A stretch of 7,428 nt of DNA from Peptococcaceae bacterium BRH_c23 (lineage in GTDB: Bacteria > Bacillota_B > Desulfitobacteriia > Desulfitobacteriales > Desulfitobacteriaceae). The stretch covers positions 1 to 7,428 of the forward strand of contig LADV01000143.1 of the NCBI GenBank assembly GCA_000961805.1, in the 5' to 3' direction. Positions within the stretch are counted from its first letter, which is position 1. The number at the start of each line of letters is the position of its first letter. The position numbers and the translations under genes are program-made. The notes under the pieces were generated by a model that saw nothing but the letters and a program-made list of their open reading frames with translations, was not told the DNA's origin and searched no databases. This document shows positions 4,890 to 7,428 of the stretch, piece by piece.

Positions 4890-6383
4890 TTACTGTACCA
4901 CCATTTTCTTTGGTAAGATAATCGTAAACATTGTTCCTTCACCAGGTTTACTCCAGACACTGATGTGGCCTCCATGGGTTTCGATAATTCTCTTGACTAT
5001 GGCTAATCCCAGTCCAGTCCCACCCTGGGATCGACTTCTGGATTTGTCTCCTTTATAAAACCTCTCCCAAATCATCGGTAAATCCTCAGACGCAATCCCT
5101 ATGCCTGAATCTTTTATTTCAATCAGCACATTATCAGCCTTGTGAGCTATGGTAATTACAATTTCTCCCCCTCTAGGAGTATGGCGGATGGCGTTATCCA
5201 GTAGATTGATAAATACTTGCTTAATCCTATCACTATCTCCCCAAGCAAGCGGAGTTTTTCTGCTTATGTGAAATATCAACTTAACTCCTTTTTCTTCAAC
5301 CAGCGTACTAAAATTACTTTGCACGGAAGAAGCAAGTAATTTTAGGTCAACATAATTCATTTTAAAATCTTCATATCCCTCTTCCATTTTCTTTAAATCT
5401 AAGATATCTGTGATCAAACGTTTGAGACGTGCAGTTTCTTCATAAATATTATTTAAGTAAGAATTTTTTTCATTGACATCAACAGCAAGGTCATCCTGTA
5501 AAGCTTCTGTAAAGGCTTGGATAATGCTTAACGGAGTTTTCATTTCATGGGATAGATTGGAAACAAACTCCCTACGCGTCTGATCTAATCTTTCCAGTTG
5601 GGCCAGCTTTTCCTGGAGTTGACCGGAAACTGTATTCAAAGAATCGGCCAGAAGACCGACTTCATCATTGGTATTAATAGTTATCCGACGGGAAAAGTCT
5701 CCGTTGGCCATCGCCAGAGCAACCCGGCTCATGCTGCGTAATGGCTCGGACACCTTTTTCGAAAAGAGGTAACTGAGAGTTATTCCGAGGGCGAGCCCAC
5801 CCACAGTCGAATAAACTGTGATCGTCTTAAAGACAGCTAGTTGCCCGGCCAATGGTTCGATTGGAACATGAATTACGACCGCCCCTATCGAACTTTGGGG
5901 ATCCGTCACCGGAACACCTACCGTAAGAACCTGGGTATTGAAGAAGGGGTTATTACCCTTGTTAAAAACCGTTTCTCCGTTCAACAGCTTTTTTATATCA
6001 TCTTCAGTTAAAGGACTATAAGTAGGATCAGTAAGTACTAAGGATGTGTCTTTGGTACTTTTAGCAAAACCCTCAAATGTTTGGACAATACCATTCTTGT
6101 CATAGACCATGATATTTCCTTCAATTAAATCAGAAGCTAGTTTTACTTTTAAATCCATCGCCAGACTGTCATTTTCAGTGCTAGTAAAGTTGGCCACCTT
6201 TTTAGCTAAAGATGTTAATTGTTTAAATTGTACATCGTAGTAAATTTTATCCATAATGCTCATATGAAGAATCCCAGCTACCCCAATGACGATTAATGTG
6301 AGGATATTTATCACTATCCAAAGCTTTGTTACAATGCTGTTTGACTTCATCCTCATCCCCACTTCATCAATCTTCGTCTGCAC
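4890..6383 (-). CDS. transmembrane sensor histidine kinase (PhoR/ResE/WalK-like layout, no PAS), orphan in this window
   Basis: The kinase senses an extracytoplasmic or membrane signal, autophosphorylates and passes phosphate to a response regulator. In the longest form (497 residues), TM1 is about 20-41, an extracytoplasmic region of about 140 residues with PDC/Cache-like features follows, TM2 is about 184-207, and HAMP about 206-258. The H box is SHEMKTPLS (H279), the N box LLDNAIRHT (N397), G1 DSGIGI (425-430), the F box ERFYKGDKSRS, and G2 GGTGLGLAIVK (454-464). All catalytic motifs are intact. The GTG at 6383 lacks a ribosome binding site; the ATG at 6350 (486 residues) has GGGG six bases upstream and is the better start. 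No receiver or winged-helix gene adjoins it, which is unusual for this class. Upstream at 96 bases is the CC/Se-motif gene, likely cotranscribed. The layout matches PhoR/ResE without the PAS domain. Confidence 0.93.
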   Translation of the reverse strand: MQTKIDEVGMRMKSNSIVTKLWIVINILTLIVIGVAGILHMSIMDKIYYDVQFKQLTSLAKKVANFTSTENDSLAMDLKVKLASDLIEGNIMVYDKNGIVQTFEGFAKSTKDTSLVLTDPTYSPLTEDDIKKLLNGETVFNKGNNPFFNTQVLTVGVPVTDPQSSIGAVVIHVPIEPLAGQLAVFKTITVYSTVGGLALGITLSYLFSKKVSEPLRSMSRVALAMANGDFSRRITINTNDEVGLLADSLNTVSGQLQEKLAQLERLDQTRREFVSNLSHEMKTPLSIIQAFTEALQDDLAVDVNEKNSYLNNIYEETARLKRLITDILDLKKMEEGYEDFKMNYVDLKLLASSVQSNFSTLVEEKGVKLIFHISRKTPLAWGDSDRIKQVFINLLDNAIRHTPRGGEIVITIAHKADNVLIEIKDSGIGIASEDLPMIWERFYKGDKSRSRSQGGTGLGLAIVKRIIETHGGHISVWSKPGEGTMFTIILPKKMVVQ

Positions 6384-6479
6384 TTTGAGTTCGAGCTTGC
6401 CAAAGTTTATCCCGCACTTGACGCTCAGGCCTTCACTGCCAGTTTATCAAATTCAAAACCGTTTCGAACATCGTTTTTT
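6384..6479 (-). other. intergenic segment with a TGA-interrupted short frame
   Basis: Between the CC/Se gene and the kinase, one minus-strand frame reads ATG at 6471, 12 codons (MFETVLNLINWQ), a TGA (6435-6433), then 21 more codons to TGA at 6369-6367, with a plausible-looking RPERQVRDKLWQ stretch. It could be the remnant of a small gene or chance. There is no well-placed ribosome binding site and no clear terminator in the gap, so the flanking genes are probably cotranscribed. Confidence 0.2.
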
Positions 6480-6770
6480 TTAATCCTCGTAGTACTTAAA
6501 TGATAACGAACTCCACCAAAGGTTCTTCCCCAGGGTTACTTCAGCCCGACCATTGTAAGCACTTAACTCATTATCGATATAGAGGGTTATTCCCGTTCGG
6601 TTTTCTACAGAGTAGTTGTCCAGTGGACGACGTGGATGCCCAAGTTCCATGTCTGGACTTGGTAACGTGCCTCCGCAGCATCCCGACAGGGTGCCGCGAA
6701 AGATTATTATTTCTCCACCTTTGCTTTGAATGTAACGTGCCGCTTCCGGCGCAATATCGACTTTCAACAC
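6480..6770 (-). CDS. HesB-like CC/Se-motif family small protein
   Basis: This 96-residue soluble protein starts MLKVDIAPEAARYI, carries SGCCGGTLP (C31, C32), continues with LGHPRRPLDNYSVE, and ends in ITLYIDNEL plus a hydrophobic C-terminus. The pattern matches, from memory, a small HesB/IscA-related family of anaerobic Bacillota annotated as a CC/Se-motif (seleno)protein, in which one of the adjacent cysteines can be selenocysteine. Here both are Cys codons. The single CC pair, with no C-terminal CxC of true A-type iron-sulfur carriers, argues against classic IscA activity. The molecular function is unknown; thiol or metal chemistry is likely. The start is GTG at 6770 with GGGGAGGG about six bases upstream; the next codon, TTG, is a less well placed alternative. 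A TATAAT -10 lies about 64 bases upstream. It is followed by the histidine kinase. Confidence 0.82.
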   Translation of the reverse strand: MLKVDIAPEAARYIQSKGGEIIIFRGTLSGCCGGTLPSPDMELGHPRRPLDNYSVENRTGITLYIDNELSAYNGRAEVTLGKNLWWSSLSFKYYED

Positions 6771-6833
6771 TGTTTTCCCTCCCCTTTTACCTAAATTTAA
6801 ACTGATTCGCTAGTGATAAGTTTTTCCCGGAGC

Positions 6834-6884
6834 ATTATATTCTAACCTCCACCTATGCCTTTAACTTCCCACTAAAACATAGGT
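6834..6884 (-). promoter_or_regulatory. putative promoter of the CC/Se protein and kinase genes, with upstream inverted repeat
   Basis: A perfect TATAAT (6839-6834 on the minus strand) lies about 64 bases before the GTG start. No consensus -35 is present; TTAAAG at 19 bases is the nearest. A seven-base inverted repeat, ACCTATG (6851-6857) and CATAGGT (6878-6884), spaced by 20 bases, covers roughly -24 to -57 and could be an operator. The 11-base TTCAYR repeats seen at the two other promoters are absent here. Confidence 0.45.
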
Positions 6885-6896
6885 ACTCTAACAAGA

Positions 6897-6932
6897 AAAA
6901 AGGCCAGCGATAATTTTAAAGCTGACCCTTTT
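6897..6932 (-). terminator. terminator of the repeat-protein gene
   Basis: On the minus strand GGTCAGC (6927-6921) pairs with GCTGGCC (6908-6902), with one T-G wobble, around a 12-base loop, and is followed by TTTTTTCTTG. It lies about 25 bases after the TAA of the repeat-protein gene and upstream of the CC/Se promoter. Confidence 0.75.
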
Positions 6933-6956
6933 CGTTACTTTTACATTTTTATCTTT

Positions 6957-7428
6957 TTACTGAGCTTCTGGAGTTTCAGGTGTTGCCTCTGCTTCTGCTG
7001 CCTCAGGTGTTACCTCTGCTTCTACTTCAGGTGTTACCTCTGCTTCTACTACTTTAGGTGTTACCTCTGCTTCTACTACTTCAGGTGTTACCTCTGCTTC
7101 TACTACTTCAGGTGTTACCTCTGCTTCTACTACTTCAGGTGTTACCTCTGCTTCTACTGCTTCAGGTGTTACCTCTGCTTCTACTGCTTCAGGTGTTACC
7201 TCTGCTTCTACTGCTTCAGGTGTTACCTCTGCTTCTACTGCTTCAGGTGTTACCTCTGCTTCTACTGCTTCAGGTGTTACCTCTGCTTCTACTGCTTCAG
7301 GTGTTACCTCTGCTTCTACTGCTTCAGGTGTTACCTCTGCTTCTACTGCTTCAGGTGTTACCTCTGCTTCTACTGCTTCAGGTGTTACCTCTGCTTCTAC
7401 TGCTTCAGGTGTTACCTCTGCTTCTACT
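6957..7428 (-). CDS. C-terminal part of an acidic nonapeptide-repeat protein (5' end outside window)
   Basis: The minus-strand frame is open from the window edge to TAA at 6959-6957, giving 156 visible codons. From the edge inward it repeats EAVEAEVTP, then shifts near the C-terminus to EVVEAEVTP (three units), KVVEAEVTP, an eight-residue unit missing one codon, and EAAEAEATP, before ending ETPEAQ. The chain is highly acidic, with a proline every nine residues, no cysteine or aromatic residue and no hydrophobic segment, so this part should be extended and soluble, perhaps a spacer, stalk or wall-spanning region. The function cannot be told without the N-terminus. The coding strand is supported by the stop followed closely by a terminator; one of the other two minus frames has a TGA in every unit. 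All three plus-strand frames are open across the array, but the Gly-Val-Thr-Ser-like one has an in-frame TGA just before it and no start. Confidence 0.75.
   Translation of the reverse strand, partial: VEAEVTPEAVEAEVTPEAVEAEVTPEAVEAEVTPEAVEAEVTPEAVEAEVTPEAVEAEVTPEAVEAEVTPEAVEAEVTPEAVEAEVTPEAVEAEVTPEVVEAEVTPEVVEAEVTPEVVEAEVTPKVVEAEVTPEVEAEVTPEAAEAEATPETPEAQ
6979..7428. repeat. tandem array of a 27-base repeat, about 17 units, running off the window
   Basis: Units begin at 6979, 7006, 7030, 7057, 7084, 7111, 7138 and every 27 bases onward, the last being cut at 7428. Unit 2 is 24 bases long, having lost one codon. The ten full units from 7138 to 7407 are identical base for base, as is the visible part of the eleventh, while the units at the 3' end of the gene differ. 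This pattern indicates recent expansion or homogenisation by slippage or recombination. Reading frame is kept throughout. Confidence 0.95.

Noticed and set aside
6500..6805. Plus-strand frame of 101 codons across the CC/Se gene
   Set aside because: Antisense shadow covering both the gene and its leader, without a start signal.
6979..7428. CRISPR array
   Set aside because: The 27-base units are directly adjacent with no unique spacers, and they form an in-frame peptide repeat.

Overview
The window looks like chromosomal DNA of a low-to-moderate GC Bacillota, most likely an anaerobic, cytochrome-c-making Clostridia-type lineage such as Peptococcaceae/Desulfitobacteriaceae. The evidence is strong AGGAGG-like ribosome binding sites, frequent GTG and TTG starts, a System I cytochrome c maturation cluster with a Cys-type CcmE, and a HesB-like CC/Se-motif protein. 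The genus is an inference. Every credible gene lies on the minus strand, so transcription runs from high to low coordinates.

Region 1 (about 4000 down to 1) is a cytochrome c biogenesis cluster. It starts at an operator-promoter module (3943-3997). In transcription order it holds: a membrane-anchored protein with a conserved-looking GHH motif (3865-3359); a CcdA/DsbD-type thiol-disulfide transporter (3337-2585); a 64-residue CC- and His-containing membrane miniprotein (2521-2327); a hairpin-bearing gap; an exported one-TM protein with a SHOCT-like tail (2153-1161); CcmE with a CxxxY heme-ligand motif (1142-678); and the N-terminal part of CcmF, cut by the window edge (647-1). Together they point to reductant transfer across the membrane (CcdA) and heme handover to apocytochrome c (CcmE to CcmF). 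Three accessory proteins have no function I can name.

Region 2 (4000-4390) has no convincing gene. It holds a strong bidirectional terminator (4066-4103), about 240 bases with inverted and direct repeats of unknown meaning, and the terminator (4345-4370) of the next gene.

Region 3 (4391-6770) holds a small His/Gln-tailed membrane protein with its own operator-promoter, a sensor histidine kinase with no response regulator beside it, and a small HesB-like CC/Se-motif protein, which probably heads a two-gene unit with the kinase.

Region 4 (6897-7428) is the 3' end of a gene for a protein ending in about 17 tandem nine-residue EAVEAEVTP repeats, followed by a terminator. Its N-terminus lies outside the window.

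The most striking result is that two separate promoters, upstream of the CcdA operon and of the 136-residue membrane protein, share the same layout. Each has three TTCAYR direct repeats at an exact 11-base period, then exactly 20 bases, then a -10 box. This is the signature of an OmpR/PhoB/PhoP/ResD-family activator. It suggests a small regulon linking thiol-redox and cytochrome c maturation to an uncharacterised membrane protein, possibly controlled through the adjacent histidine kinase.
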